A stretch of DNA of 64,000 bases from Streptomyces blattellae (GCF_009709555.1 NZ_WJBG01000111.1:124001-188000), one strand, 5' to 3'. Shown: positions 1 to 9,807, numbered from the stretch's first letter. The notes: generated by a model from the sequence alone, not told the origin. Made by a program: numbers and translations.

Positions 1-375
1 GAGAACACCGATCCGGCCACCGACGCGCCCGGGCTGGAGGCCGCCTGGCGGATCTGGGTGAGACGGAGTGCTACGGGCGCCACCAAGGACGCGCGGAGAC
101 TGGCCGGTTCGACGACCGGCATCATCGGCAAGGCCGTCGCCTTCCTGACCGACTCCGGCTTCCTGCAGCGCACGGGCGACGACAACGGCGGGACGTACCG
201 GACGACGGCCCGGTATCAGCTCCAGGTGCGCGACATGGCGGGCAGTGCGGCCATGGCCGAGCTGCTGGAACTGGGCGTGGTGCCGGTCACCGACGGGACG
301 CCGACGCTGTTGCCCGCCGAGGAGTCCGACGACCTGGAGCTGGTGGCCGACGCCGGGCTGCCGTTCCACTCCTGA
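1..375 (+). CDS. C-terminal part of a winged-helix-like protein, possibly MksE/JetB-like (5' end outside window)
   Basis: The frame is open from base 1 with no start of its own, so this is the last 124 residues of a longer protein. The segment with residues STTGIIGKAVAFLTDSGFL followed by GTYRTTARYQL reads like a winged-helix with its wing. It ends 36 bp before the giant coiled-coil ATPase gene on the same strand, so the two are probably one transcription unit. In MukBEF, MksBEF and Wadjet (JetABCD) systems a small winged-helix subunit is encoded just before the SMC-like ATPase. That assignment comes from order and general appearance, not from a recognised signature, and the missing N-terminus could change it. 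Confidence 0.45.
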   Translation, partial: ENTDPATDAPGLEAAWRIWVRRSATGATKDARRLAGSTTGIIGKAVAFLTDSGFLQRTGDDNGGTYRTTARYQLQVRDMAGSAAMAELLELGVVPVTDGTPTLLPAEESDDLELVADAGLPFHS

Positions 376-411
376 CCGCCTCAACTGCCTTCACGACTAC
401 GAGAGTCCGCC

Positions 412-3400
412 ATGTACGAGCTGTCCCGGGTCCGCCTCTACTCCATCGGTCCGGCCGGTGCGCGCTACGCCGACACCGTGCTCGACCTGCGGGGAGTCGG
501 GGAGCCCGTGCCCGACCCCGCGCCCACGCAGGCGGAGTTCTTCGAGGAGGAGCCCGTCGGCCCGCCGCATCGGCCCGCGCCCGCCGGTGTGCTCTTCCTG
601 GAGAACGGCGGCGGCAAGTCCGTTCTGCTGAAGCTGATCTTCTCGGTGATGCTGCCGGGTCACCGGAACACGCTGGGTGGCGCCAGCTCAGGTGTGCTGC
701 GCAAGTTCCTGCTCGCCGACGACTGCGGGCATGTGGCGCTGGAGTGGCAGCACGTGCTGACGGGCGAGTGCGTCGTCGTCGGCAAGGTGAGCGAGTGGCG
801 CGGGCGGCAGGTCTCCAACGATCCGCGGAAGTTCGCCGAGGCCTGGTACTCGTTCCGGCCGGGGCCCGGGCTGAGCCTGGACAATCTGCCCGTCGCCGAG
901 TCCACCGCGGTACGGCCACCCGTCGAGGGCACGTCCGGTGCGCAGGGACGGCGGCGCACCATGAAGGGCTTCCGGGACGCCCTCACCGAGGCGGGCAAGG
1001 CGTATCCGCATCTGGAGGTGCACTGGGAGGAGATCCACGACCGGTGGATCGAGCATCTCGGCGACCTCGGCCTCGACCCCGAACTCTTCCGCTACCAGCG
1101 GGAGATGAACGCCGACGAGGGTGAGGCCGCCGGTCTGTTCGCGGTGAAGAAGGACTCCGACTTCACCGACCTGCTGCTGCGCGCGGTGACCGACACCCGG
1201 GACACCGACGGTCTCGCCGACCTGGTCGGCGGCTTCGGCAACAAACTGGGGCGACGCGCCGAGCTGATCGCCGAACGGGACTTCACCGCCGGGTCGGTCG
1301 ACCTGCTGGGGCGGATCGTCGAGGCCGCCGAGGCGCGGGTACGCGCGCGTGACATCCATGCCGGTGCCGAGCGGCGGACCCGGACCCTGGCCCGGCGGCT
1401 GTCGGCGCGTGGTGCGCAGGAGCGGCTGCGCGCCGGCGACCTCGCCCGGCGGGTCACCGACGCAGCGTGCGCCGTGACCCACGCGGAGGGCGCACGGGAG
1501 CGCAACGCGCTGATCGCCGCCGAACTCGCCTACCGGCACGCCTCGTTGGCGCTCGCCGGCGCCGAGAAGTCGGCGGCAGCGCTGAAGCGGGAGCTTGCCG
1601 ACGCGCGGACCCTGCACTCCGCCTGGCAGGCCGCCGAGGCCGTGCTGCGTCACCGCGCCGCCGCCGACCGGGTCGCCCGCGTCGCCGCCGCCATCCAGGA
1701 GGCCGAGCGCGACGCGGCCCCAGCGCTGGCCGCGCGCGCCAAGGCCGCCGTCGATCTCGTACGGGCACTGCACACGGCCGCGGACAGCGCCGAAGTCCTG
1801 GCCAACGAGGGGGAGGAGCGGTCCGCCGCGCTCCAGGAGGTCAGCGAGTCCGCCTACCGGGACTCCACCGCCGCCGCCACGGAGGCCCAGCGCGCCCGCA
1901 GCGAGGCCGGGCATCTGCGGCAGCGGCTGGCCGAGGTCGAGCAGGAGACCGCTCAGGCCGTACGGGCGGGCTGGCTCGACGACAGCGCGCCCGACGCCGA
2001 CCCCGCGCGGGCCGCGCTAGCCGCCAGCGACGCCGAGAAGACGGCGGTCGCCGCCTGGGACACCGCGCGCGAGGCATCCCACAGGGCCACCGAGCACGCC
2101 CGGGAAGCGGCTTCGGCCGAGTCCCGTGCGGAACTCACCGCGGCCCGCGCGGCGGACGCGGCCACTGCTGCGGCACGGGCGTATGAGGCGGAACGCCGCC
2201 TCGCTGAGGGGCTCGCGGGGGAGGAACGGCTGGCCGAGCTGCTGAGCCTGACCGGCGTCTCCGGGCCGAGGGGCGCGGTGCCGGGGCCCCGGACGGGCGA
2301 GGAAGGCCCGGCGGGGCGTGAGCGCTCCGACACGGCCGGCACTGGCGGGCCCGCGCGGACCGGGAGCGGCGCGTCCGGTGAAGGCGACGGTGCCGACGCA
2401 GGCGTCGGCGGCGCTTCGTGGGTTGCGCGCGGTGCGTCTGGCCGGGGGCCTGGTGCTGGGTCCGGGGTCGGTGGGGATTCCCGGGTCGGTGGTGGGGTGT
2501 CTGGTCGGGGTCGTGGTGCTGGGTCCGGGGTCGGTGGGGATTCCCGGGTCGGTGGTGGGGTGTCTGGTCGGGGTCGTGGTGCCGGGGCCGATGTCGGCGG
2601 TGATATCCGTGCCGGCAGTGACGCGTCTGCCGGCGCCGGCGGTAGCCCGCATGACGGGGCTGCGCGCGCGACTGACGGCGACGCTGCCGACCTGCGCTCC
2701 CGCAGCCTGCTGTCACCGCGTCCCCTCACCCTAGGCCTCCTCACCCCCGAAGAACTCGACCGCTGCGCCGACGACCTCCGCCACCTCCTCGACGACACCG
2801 TCTCCTCCGCCGAGCGGCAGTTGTTCGAACTGCGGACCGCTGCCGCGGACGACGCCCGGATCCTGGGCGCGCTCGGTGACGGAGGGCTGTTGCCGCCCGG
2901 GCCCGACGTGCTGGCCACCGTGGAGTTCCTCGGTGAGCACGGCATCCCTGCGCTGCCCGGGTGGCGGTATCTCGCGCAGGCCGTCGATCCCGCCGATCAC
3001 GCGCGCGTGCTGGCCGCCCGGCCGGAGCTGGTCGACGGAGTGATCATCACCGACCCCGACACGCACGCTCGTGCACGGGAGGCGCTGAGCGAGGCAGCCC
3101 TGCTGCCGCGGTCCGCCGTCGCGGTCGGTACCGCGGCCGCCCTGCTCGCGCCGACCCCGGTCCCCGACGCGAGCAGCGGCGACGTCTTCCTCGTACCGCC
3201 GAACCCCGCCATGCACGACGAGCACGCCGCCGACGAGGAACGGCAGGCGCTGCGGGCGCGGGCGGCCGAGCGGGACGAGGAGATCCGGACGCTCGCGGCA
3301 CGGCTCGGCAAGGACCGGGAGCTTGCCGCGCGGCTCGCGTCCTGGCGTACGGGCTGCCCGGCCGGACGGCTGGTCGAGCTGGCCCAGGCGGCCCGGGAGA

Positions 3401-5445
3401 CGCACGCCTTCGCCGAGGAGGCCGAGGCCGGGTTGGCCGAGGCGCGCGCCGTCCGGGCGGAGGCCGACGAAGCCGCCGCCGAGGCCACGCGGGTACGGGA
3501 CGAGCGGCAGGAGGGCGCCCAGCGGGCCCGCCGCTCCGCCGACGCCCTCGCCGGGCTCGCCTTCCGGCTGCGTGAACGGTCCGGCTGGCAGGTGAAACTG
3601 CGCGAACTCGCCGACGACGCCACCGAGTCGGAGGCCCGCGCCCAGGCCTGCCTGGAGCGCGCCCGCGCCGCCGACGAGGACCGGCGGGCCGCCCAGCGCG
3701 CCGCCGACGACGCCCGCCGCACCGCCCGTGCGCTGCGTGCCGAGCGCGCCGAGATCGCGGGCGCCCCCGACGACGTACCGCAAGCCGACACGCAAGCGAC
3801 GTCGTCCCTTCCGGCCCTCCGCGAGGCCTATCGCGCCGCCTCGCAGGTATACGAGAAGGTCGGGGTCGGCGCCGATCTACGCGCCGAGCAGGCCCGCGCG
3901 GAGAGCGACGAGAGCGCGGCGCGGGCCGAACTCGACCGGCTCAGCAACAAGGTCCGCACGCGCGCGGAGCAGCTGCTCCAGTCCCCGGACGGCTCCGACG
4001 GGCCCTCCCGGCAGGCCGCCGCCGCCCGTGCCGAGGAGCTGGTGCAGCTCCTGGAGACCAGGATGTCGAGCGCGAGCGAACAGCTCGGGCGGCTGCGTGG
4101 CGAGGCAGAGCGGCACGCGCCCGAGGACGGCGAGGCGCACACCGAGCTGCCCGAGGAGCTGGTGCCCCGGGACGCCGAGCACGCGCAGACCCTGCTGCGG
4201 ACCGCCACGGCCGAACTCGCCTCTCGCGCCGAGGCGTTGAGCCAGTCCCGGGAGGCGCATGCCGAACTCCTCGACGATCACCGGGCCGCGGAGGACGCGG
4301 CCGGCGGTTTCGACGAGATCGCCGCGATGCTGCGTGACCTGCTGCGCGAGCACACCTCGGACGAGGAGCAGGAGGAGCCGGAGCCGTATCCCGGCAGCCT
4401 GGACGAGGCGCGGCAGTCCGGCGCCGAGGCACGGCGCTCCCTGCGCGGCTGCGCCGCCGACCTGTCCGCCGCCGAGTCCGCCGTACGCGAGGCGAGCGAT
4501 GTGCTCGTACGGCATGCCAACTCCACGCGGTACGAGCAGGTACGGACGCCGGCGCGGCAGCAGATCCGGGAACTGCCCGCGGCCGCGCTGCCCGAGCATG
4601 CGCAGAAGTGGGCGGACGCGTTCGCGCCCCGACTGCGGGTGCTCACCGATGAGCTGGCGCAGTTGGAGCGGAACCGGGACTCGATCGTGGACCGGCTGCG
4701 CGGGCTGGTCGAGTCGGCGCTGGCGACCCTGCGGTCCGCCCAGCGGCTGTCCCGGCTGCCCGAGGGGCTGGGGGAGTGGTCCGGGCAGGAGTTCCTGCGG
4801 ATCCGCTTCGAGGAGCCCGATCAGGTCACGCTCACCGAGCGGCTCGGCGAGGTCGTCGACGAGGCGACGCGGGCCGCGGTGAAGAAGAACTCCGATCTGC
4901 GGCGGGACGGGATGTCCTTGCTGCTGCGGGGAGTTGCGGCGGCGCTGCAGCCCAAGGGTGTGGCCGTCGAGATCCTCAAGCCGGACGCGGTGCTTCGTGC
5001 GGAGCGGGTGCCGGTGGGGCAGATGGGGGACGTGTTCTCGGGTGGACAACTGCTCACTGCGGCCATCGCCCTGTACTGCACGATGGCCGCGCTCAGAAGC
5101 AACGACCGGGGTCGTGACAAGCACCGGCACGCGGGCACCCTGTTCCTGGACAACCCGATCGGACGCGCCAACGCCACGTATCTGCTGGAGCTTCAGCGCG
5201 CCGTGTCGGATGCGCTCGGTGTCCAGCTCCTTTACACCACCGGCCTGTTCGACACGACGGCACTCGCCGAGTTCCCGCTGGTCATCCGGCTGCGCAACGA
5301 CGCGGATCTGCGAGCCGGGCTCAAGTACATCAGCGTGGAGGAGCACCTTCGGCCGGGGCTCCCGCAGGAGCCCCGGGCCGGAGAGACGGTGCACAGTGAG
5401 ATCACGGCGACACGGATGTTCAAGCGGCCCGCCGCCTCGGCCTGA
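412..5445 (+). CDS. Giant SMC/MukB-like coiled-coil ABC ATPase (possible MksB/JetC-type)
   Basis: This 1,677-residue protein has the split head of SMC-type ATPases. A Walker A sequence ENGGGKS lies at residues 64-70. An ABC signature-like FSGGQ at 1542-1546 and a Walker B-like TLFLDNP at 1576-1582 lie near the C-terminus. Between them are long Ala/Glu/Arg-rich stretches typical of coiled coil. Residues about 619-763 are instead a Gly/Ser/Arg-rich low-complexity insert containing a tandem repeat, roughly where a hinge would lie. Proteins of this kind pair with a kleisin and a winged-helix subunit in chromosome condensation (MukBEF, MksBEF) or anti-plasmid defence (Wadjet). No JetD-like nuclease gene follows; the next gene faces the other way. 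The ATPase class is clear, the role is inference. Confidence 0.8.
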   Translation: MYELSRVRLYSIGPAGARYADTVLDLRGVGEPVPDPAPTQAEFFEEEPVGPPHRPAPAGVLFLENGGGKSVLLKLIFSVMLPGHRNTLGGASSGVLRKFLLADDCGHVALEWQHVLTGECVVVGKVSEWRGRQVSNDPRKFAEAWYSFRPGPGLSLDNLPVAESTAVRPPVEGTSGAQGRRRTMKGFRDALTEAGKAYPHLEVHWEEIHDRWIEHLGDLGLDPELFRYQREMNADEGEAAGLFAVKKDSDFTDLLLRAVTDTRDTDGLADLVGGFGNKLGRRAELIAERDFTAGSVDLLGRIVEAAEARVRARDIHAGAERRTRTLARRLSARGAQERLRAGDLARRVTDAACAVTHAEGARERNALIAAELAYRHASLALAGAEKSAAALKRELADARTLHSAWQAAEAVLRHRAAADRVARVAAAIQEAERDAAPALAARAKAAVDLVRALHTAADSAEVLANEGEERSAALQEVSESAYRDSTAAATEAQRARSEAGHLRQRLAEVEQETAQAVRAGWLDDSAPDADPARAALAASDAEKTAVAAWDTAREASHRATEHAREAASAESRAELTAARAADAATAAARAYEAERRLAEGLAGEERLAELLSLTGVSGPRGAVPGPRTGEEGPAGRERSDTAGTGGPARTGSGASGEGDGADAGVGGASWVARGASGRGPGAGSGVGGDSRVGGGVSGRGRGAGSGVGGDSRVGGGVSGRGRGAGADVGGDIRAGSDASAGAGGSPHDGAARATDGDAADLRSRSLLSPRPLTLGLLTPEELDRCADDLRHLLDDTVSSAERQLFELRTAAADDARILGALGDGGLLPPGPDVLATVEFLGEHGIPALPGWRYLAQAVDPADHARVLAARPELVDGVIITDPDTHARAREALSEAALLPRSAVAVGTAAALLAPTPVPDASSGDVFLVPPNPAMHDEHAADEERQALRARAAERDEEIRTLAARLGKDRELAARLASWRTGCPAGRLVELAQAARETHAFAEEAEAGLAEARAVRAEADEAAAEATRVRDERQEGAQRARRSADALAGLAFRLRERSGWQVKLRELADDATESEARAQACLERARAADEDRRAAQRAADDARRTARALRAERAEIAGAPDDVPQADTQATSSLPALREAYRAASQVYEKVGVGADLRAEQARAESDESAARAELDRLSNKVRTRAEQLLQSPDGSDGPSRQAAAARAEELVQLLETRMSSASEQLGRLRGEAERHAPEDGEAHTELPEELVPRDAEHAQTLLRTATAELASRAEALSQSREAHAELLDDHRAAEDAAGGFDEIAAMLRDLLREHTSDEEQEEPEPYPGSLDEARQSGAEARRSLRGCAADLSAAESAVREASDVLVRHANSTRYEQVRTPARQQIRELPAAALPEHAQKWADAFAPRLRVLTDELAQLERNRDSIVDRLRGLVESALATLRSAQRLSRLPEGLGEWSGQEFLRIRFEEPDQVTLTERLGEVVDEATRAAVKKNSDLRRDGMSLLLRGVAAALQPKGVAVEILKPDAVLRAERVPVGQMGDVFSGGQLLTAAIALYCTMAALRSNDRGRDKHRHAGTLFLDNPIGRANATYLLELQRAVSDALGVQLLYTTGLFDTTALAEFPLVIRLRNDADLRAGLKYISVEEHLRPGLPQEPRAGETVHSEITATRMFKRPAASA
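2452..2577 (+). repeat. Two perfect 63-bp tandem repeats inside the SMC-like gene
   Basis: Bases 2452-2514 and 2515-2577 read identically, and a degenerate third copy begins at 2578. The unit is a multiple of three and encodes a 21-residue Gly/Ser/Arg-rich peptide (GAGSGVGGDSRVGGGVSGRG plus R), so copy number can change without breaking the frame. It lies within the low-complexity insert of the coiled-coil ATPase. Confidence 0.9.
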
Positions 5446-5537
5446 AGGGCGTCCTCGACAGGCCGGCACACGTCTCGCCGATCACCATCGTCGTGCTGCT
5501 CGGACCACCGTCACCAGATCGTCCTGGGTACGGGATC

Positions 5538-7097
5538 TCAGTCGGCCGCCGGGGCGGCGAGGGGACCGGTCGCCGGTTCGGAGTCCAGCCGGTGTTCGGC
5601 GAGCACTCCGGTCCTGTGCCGCTGGATGAACCAGTAGTAGGCGAAGCCGCCGCCCATGATCACGCCGACGAAGAGCACGGCGCCCCACTGGAGATACCAG
5701 TGGAAGGGGGCGGTGGCGTTGTAGACGGAGGCCCGCGGCCAGATCAGGTTGATCGTCATGCCCAGGCCCCACAGCACGGCGACGATGTTGACGAGCAGCC
5801 CCCAGCGGCCCAGCGAGAACTTGCCGTCACCCGCGGGCTGCCACCTGCCGCGCAGCCGCGCCACCAGCATCGGCGCGGTGACGCCCAGGTAGGCGAGGTA
5901 GATCATGATGATGCCGATGCTGGTGACGACCGTGAAGATCTGCGGCTGGCGGATGTTCACGACCAGGATCGCCAGCGCCAGAATGCCGATGATCACGGTC
6001 GGCAGGACCGGGGTCTGGAAGCGCGGGTGACACTTGGCCAGCCGTGAGGACGCGGGCAGGTTGTTGTCGCGGGCCATGGCGAACGCCAGCCGCACCGCCG
6101 CCGTGTGCACCGCCAGGGCGCAGACGGTGACCGCGATCAGCACGCACCACAGCATCGCCTTGCCGGCCGTCGACCCGAGCACGTCCAGTACGACGTACTG
6201 CAGACCGTCCGTGGACAGCTGGTCGCCCTGCAGGCTGGAGACGCTCATCAGCGCCAGCAGCAGGATCAGGCCGCCGAGGACGAAGGACGCGACGATCGCC
6301 CGGATGATCGCCCGCGGGGCGTTGCGAGTCGGGTCCAGGGACTCCTCGCCCAGCGAGGCGGCCGTGTCGAAGCCGTACATCACATACGCCGACGCCAGCG
6401 ACGCCACCAGGAACGCGCCGAGGTAGCCGGCACCGTAGCCCGCGCCCGTGCCGTTGGTCTCCATGACCACCTGCGGCCCGCGGGTGATGTGCACGGCGAA
6501 CAGGACGATGAGTACGACGGTGGCGATCAGCTCGATGAACACGCCCGCCGTGTTGATGTTGGCCATCAGCTTCACGCCGAAGGCGTTCACCAGCGTGGTG
6601 AACAGGATCAGCACCGTGGCCAGGACGACCGCGTTGGTCGCCACGTCGTACTTGCCCGTGCCGTCGCCGACGATCTGGAACACATCGGAGATCTGCGGCA
6701 GCGTCAGCTGATAGGCGAGTGCCACGGCCGCGATGGACACGATCGAGGCGATCAGCATCATCCAGCCCGCCAGCCAGCCCAGGTGCGGGTTGCCTATCTT
6801 CTTCGACCAGTTGTAGACGGAGCCCGCGACGGGATAGCGGGCGGCCAGCTCGGCGAAGCAGAGGGCGACCATGAACTGGCCGACGAAGACCATCGGCCAC
6901 GACCACCAGTAGGCGGGGCCGCCGCTGCCGTAGCCGAAGTAGAACAGCTGGAACGTGCCGGTCAGGATGGAGATGTAGCTGATGCCGGCGGCGAAGGTGT
7001 GGAAGTTGCCGAGCGTGCGCTTGAGTTCGGGTTTGTAGCCGAACTCGGCCAGTTCGGCGTCGTCCTGGTGGTCGGCCGGCTGCTGACTTGTGGTCAT
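5538..7097 (-). CDS. APC-superfamily amino-acid/polyamine permease
   Basis: This 519-residue protein has about twelve hydrophobic segments, with a hydrophilic N-terminus ending near FGYKPELKRTLGNFHTFA, typical of APC-family permeases. Segments such as CFAELAARYPVAGSVYNWS (TM2-TM3) and FGFDTAASLGEES-like residues in the middle match amino-acid/GABA permeases of this superfamily. It acts as a cytoplasmic-membrane importer of an amino acid, amine or related compound; the substrate cannot be read from sequence. The gene lies 92 bp downstream of an aldehyde dehydrogenase gene on the same strand, suggesting an operon in which the dehydrogenase acts on a product of the imported substrate. Start at ATG 7097. 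Confidence 0.85.
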   Translation of the reverse strand: MTTSQQPADHQDDAELAEFGYKPELKRTLGNFHTFAAGISYISILTGTFQLFYFGYGSGGPAYWWSWPMVFVGQFMVALCFAELAARYPVAGSVYNWSKKIGNPHLGWLAGWMMLIASIVSIAAVALAYQLTLPQISDVFQIVGDGTGKYDVATNAVVLATVLILFTTLVNAFGVKLMANINTAGVFIELIATVVLIVLFAVHITRGPQVVMETNGTGAGYGAGYLGAFLVASLASAYVMYGFDTAASLGEESLDPTRNAPRAIIRAIVASFVLGGLILLLALMSVSSLQGDQLSTDGLQYVVLDVLGSTAGKAMLWCVLIAVTVCALAVHTAAVRLAFAMARDNNLPASSRLAKCHPRFQTPVLPTVIIGILALAILVVNIRQPQIFTVVTSIGIIMIYLAYLGVTAPMLVARLRGRWQPAGDGKFSLGRWGLLVNIVAVLWGLGMTINLIWPRASVYNATAPFHWYLQWGAVLFVGVIMGGGFAYYWFIQRHRTGVLAEHRLDSEPATGPLAAPAAD

Positions 7098-7189
7098 GAG
7101 CGGACTCCTGGTGGGCAGGGGAACGGGGAGAGCGGCTCTTGCGGGTGCCTGGATCAGGGACGGTTGACGAGCCTGCTGTTACCCGGGAG

Positions 7190-8656
7190 TCAGGCGAACC
7201 ACCCCTGTGGAGCGGGATTGGTGTTGCGCCAGATGTGCTTGGGCTCGCGGTACTCGGCCAGACCCGCCGGCCCCAGCTCGCGGCCGAAGCCGGACTGCTT
7301 GAATCCGCCCCACTCCGCCTGGGGCACGTAGGGGTGGTAGTCGTTGATCCAGACGGTGCCGATCCGCAGTCGCCCCGCGACCCGTGCCGCCCTGGCCTCG
7401 TCACTCGTCCAGACGGCCCCCGCCAGGCCGTAGATCGTGTTGTTGGCGAGCCGCACCGCCTCGTCCTCGCTGCTGAAACGCTCGACGGTGAGGACCGGTC
7501 CGAAGGACTCGTCCTGTACGACGGACATGCCGGCCGTGCGCTCGTCGAGCACGGTGGGCAGGTAGTAGAAGCCGTCGGCGAAGCCCGCGCCGTCGGGGCG
7601 CGCGCCGCCGCAGCGCAGGACCGCGCCCTCCTCCAGGCCCTTGGCGACGTAGGCCTCGACCTTCGTGCGGTGTGCCTGCGAGATCAGCGGCCCGGTCTGC
7701 GCCCGCTCGTCGAACGGTCCCCCGAGCCGGATTTCCGACGCCCGCCGTACGACCTCGTCGACGAACCGGTCGTGCAGCGAGTCCTCGACCAGCAGCCGGG
7801 CGCCCGCCGAGCAGACCTGCCCGGAGTGCAGGAACACCGCGGTCAACGCCATGTCGACGGCCGTGTCGAAGTCGGCGTCCGCGAAGACGACGTTGGGATT
7901 CTTGCCGCCCAGTTCGAGGGCGACCTTCTTCACCGTGCCGGCCGCGGCGGCCATGAGCCGGCGCCCGGTCTGCAGTCCGCCCGTGAAGGAGACGAGGTCC
8001 ACGTCCGGGTGGTCGCTCAGCGGGGCACCCGCCTCGGGACCGGCGCCCAGGATCAGGTTGGCGACGCCCGCGGGCACGCCTGCCTCCTCCAGCAGCCGCA
8101 TCAGGTGAATGGCGGTGTGTGGAGTCAGCTCGCTGGGCTTGAGGATGAAGGTGTTGCCCGCCGCCAGGGCAGGCGCGACCTTCCAGGCGGTCTGGAGGAG
8201 CGGGTAGTTCCAGGGCGTGATCAGTGCGCACACGCCGACCGGCTCGTACACGACCCGGCTGTCCACGCCCTCCGTGCCCGTGTCGACGACCCGGCCCGTC
8301 TCGCTCGCTGCCGTACGGCCGAAGTAGCGGAAGCAGTTGGCGATGTCGTCGATGTCGTACGCGCTCTCGACCAGCCGCTTCCCGGTGTCCAGCGATTCGG
8401 CGCGGGCGAGCGCGTCCTTGTCCCGCAGCAGCAGGTCGGCGACGCGCAGCAGCAGATCACCGCGCTGGTCGGGGGCGGTGTGCGGCCAGGGTCCGTCGTC
8501 GAAGGCGCGGCGGGCGGCGGCGATCGCCTCGACGGTGTCCTTGCCACCGGCCTCGTCCACCACCCCGACGAGCGATCCGTCCGCCGGACAGCGGATCTCG
8601 CGCGTGCCCTCGTCGACCGCGCTTCGCCACTCGCCGTCGATGAACAGATCCGGCAT
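7190..8656 (-). CDS. NAD(P)-dependent aldehyde dehydrogenase, betaine-aldehyde type (GbsA-like)
   Basis: A 488-residue aldehyde dehydrogenase of normal length. The catalytic Asn150 (ITPWNYP), Glu248 (LELGGKN) and nucleophile Cys282 (GQVCSAG) are all present, as is the C-terminal GGFKQSGFGRELG segment. The overall sequence, with an ending close to YREPKHIW, resembles betaine aldehyde dehydrogenases, which oxidise betaine aldehyde to glycine betaine; related enzymes act on aminoaldehydes. A frame extension upstream to 8776 exists, but ATG 8656 is preceded by GGGAGG and begins at the usual N-terminus, so it is preferred. It is the first gene of a two-gene operon with the permease. Betaine is also the product of the carnitine pathway, relics of which lie 6 kb away. 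Confidence 0.85.
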   Translation of the reverse strand: MPDLFIDGEWRSAVDEGTREIRCPADGSLVGVVDEAGGKDTVEAIAAARRAFDDGPWPHTAPDQRGDLLLRVADLLLRDKDALARAESLDTGKRLVESAYDIDDIANCFRYFGRTAASETGRVVDTGTEGVDSRVVYEPVGVCALITPWNYPLLQTAWKVAPALAAGNTFILKPSELTPHTAIHLMRLLEEAGVPAGVANLILGAGPEAGAPLSDHPDVDLVSFTGGLQTGRRLMAAAAGTVKKVALELGGKNPNVVFADADFDTAVDMALTAVFLHSGQVCSAGARLLVEDSLHDRFVDEVVRRASEIRLGGPFDERAQTGPLISQAHRTKVEAYVAKGLEEGAVLRCGGARPDGAGFADGFYYLPTVLDERTAGMSVVQDESFGPVLTVERFSSEDEAVRLANNTIYGLAGAVWTSDEARAARVAGRLRIGTVWINDYHPYVPQAEWGGFKQSGFGRELGPAGLAEYREPKHIWRNTNPAPQGWFA

Positions 8657-9276
8657 GGCCGCCTCCCAGCTGATGAAGGACCCACTCGTGGAAGATCCCG
8701 AAGCGGTGCTCGTTCGAAACCAGCACACCACCCTTCCGGTACGCCCGCGATGCCATCGCCGGCTGTGTCCGTTCACACGCTGCAGAATCCCGCGCGTTCA
8801 CCCGGCGGAACAGCTCCACTGACGTCGACATGTCCGCCCCCGACTCGGCGAGTTCTCGACGATCAGCTTCCCGCTCGGCCGCCACCTCGCGGCCGTGGCG
8901 CCGGTGAGGACGGGGCGCTGCTCACAGGACCACCACCGAGCGACGCAGCTCGCCCTGGTGCGTCTTGGCGGGCGCCTGTTCCCTCTGGTCGAGGGCGACG
9001 GTTTCCGTGACGAAGGCGCTGGTGTCGTGAGGACGGAGGCCGGGTCCGGATGACCGAAAGTCAACTCGCGGACGGTGCACCGGCCGAGGGCGGCTTCCGG
9101 GTGGCGCATGAGCGGGACGGCCGTACGGGCGCGATGGTTTCCGCGGACCGACCACGCCCCTTCATACGGGCGTGCCGGGAACACGCCCTTCAAGCGGGCG
9201 TGCCGGGAACACGTACACGGGGACCCGACCCCCGGCTGCCCCACTCCGGCTCGCACCGGGCACCGCCCGCGAAGGC
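8657..9276. other. 620-bp stretch without a supported gene
   Basis: Reading frames here are GC-driven shadows without a ribosome site or recognisable motif. The left part should hold the promoter of the leftward aldehyde dehydrogenase operon. The right part holds the tandem hairpins at 9153-9202 downstream of the leftward membrane-protein gene. Confidence 0.5.
9153..9202 (-). terminator. Two tandem hairpins, probable terminator of the membrane-protein gene
   Basis: CACGCCC (9153-9159) pairs with GGGCGTG (9168-9174), and a second copy pairs 9182-9188 with 9196-9202. The hairpins form part of a direct repeat (CGGGCGTGCCGGGAACACG at 9167-9185 and 9195-9213). They lie about 75-125 bp downstream of the stop of the leftward gene ending at 9277. 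Confidence 0.5.
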
Positions 9277-9807
9277 TCAGGGGTGGGACAGCTGACCGGT
9301 GCCGCTGCGGTTCCGTATCTGCTCCTGGGTGCGGTCGGTGGTCCGTGCCTGCCGCCGGGCCCGGCGCCGCTCGCGCCGCAGGGCCCGCGCGGTGCTGCTC
9401 GGGATCGACACGACGCCGTCGCGCTGATTCCACACCTGGCGGGTCACCCACACATCCAGCGCGGCCCAGGTGGCGACCACCGTGCTGGCCACGCTGCTGA
9501 GGATCATGGGGAACGCCAGCCACGAGCCGGTCAGCGTGCACAGGAAGGCCACCATCGCCTGGATCAGTGTCACGGCGATGATGAGCACCGCGCGCACCGC
9601 CGCCGTCCGCACCGGATCCGGCAGCCGACGGCGCTGCGCGGGCTCCTCCACCCACAACGGCCGGTAATACGGCTGAGCGTCCCGCTCGTCCGCCGTCTCG
9701 CTGCCGGTTGCCGGAATGTCGCGATCCCGTGCCTCAGGGATCCGCTGCGCCGACGCGTGCGCCGCCACACCGTCACCGGGCGCCTCGCGCCGCTCAGCCG
9801 TGCCCAT
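9277..9807 (-). CDS. Small integral membrane protein of unknown function
   Basis: A 176-residue protein with a polar N-terminal half, then two clear hydrophobic stretches (AVLIIAVTLIQAMVAFLCTL and AFPMILSSVASTVVATWAAL), and a highly basic tail rich in Arg. It is predicted to sit in the cytoplasmic membrane with a cytoplasmic charged tail. ATG 9807 is chosen over the longer frame to 10092 because the upstream extension has no protein-like character; a GTG just before it is an alternative. The gene is divergent from the conservon kinase gene. I do not recognise a family. Confidence 0.7.
   Translation of the reverse strand: MGTAERREAPGDGVAAHASAQRIPEARDRDIPATGSETADERDAQPYYRPLWVEEPAQRRRLPDPVRTAAVRAVLIIAVTLIQAMVAFLCTLTGSWLAFPMILSSVASTVVATWAALDVWVTRQVWNQRDGVVSIPSSTARALRRERRRARRQARTTDRTQEQIRNRSGTGQLSHP

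Noticed and set aside
9050..9295. Small rightward frames in 8657-9276
   Set aside because: No ribosome site, no recognisable motif, and they cross the tandem hairpins.
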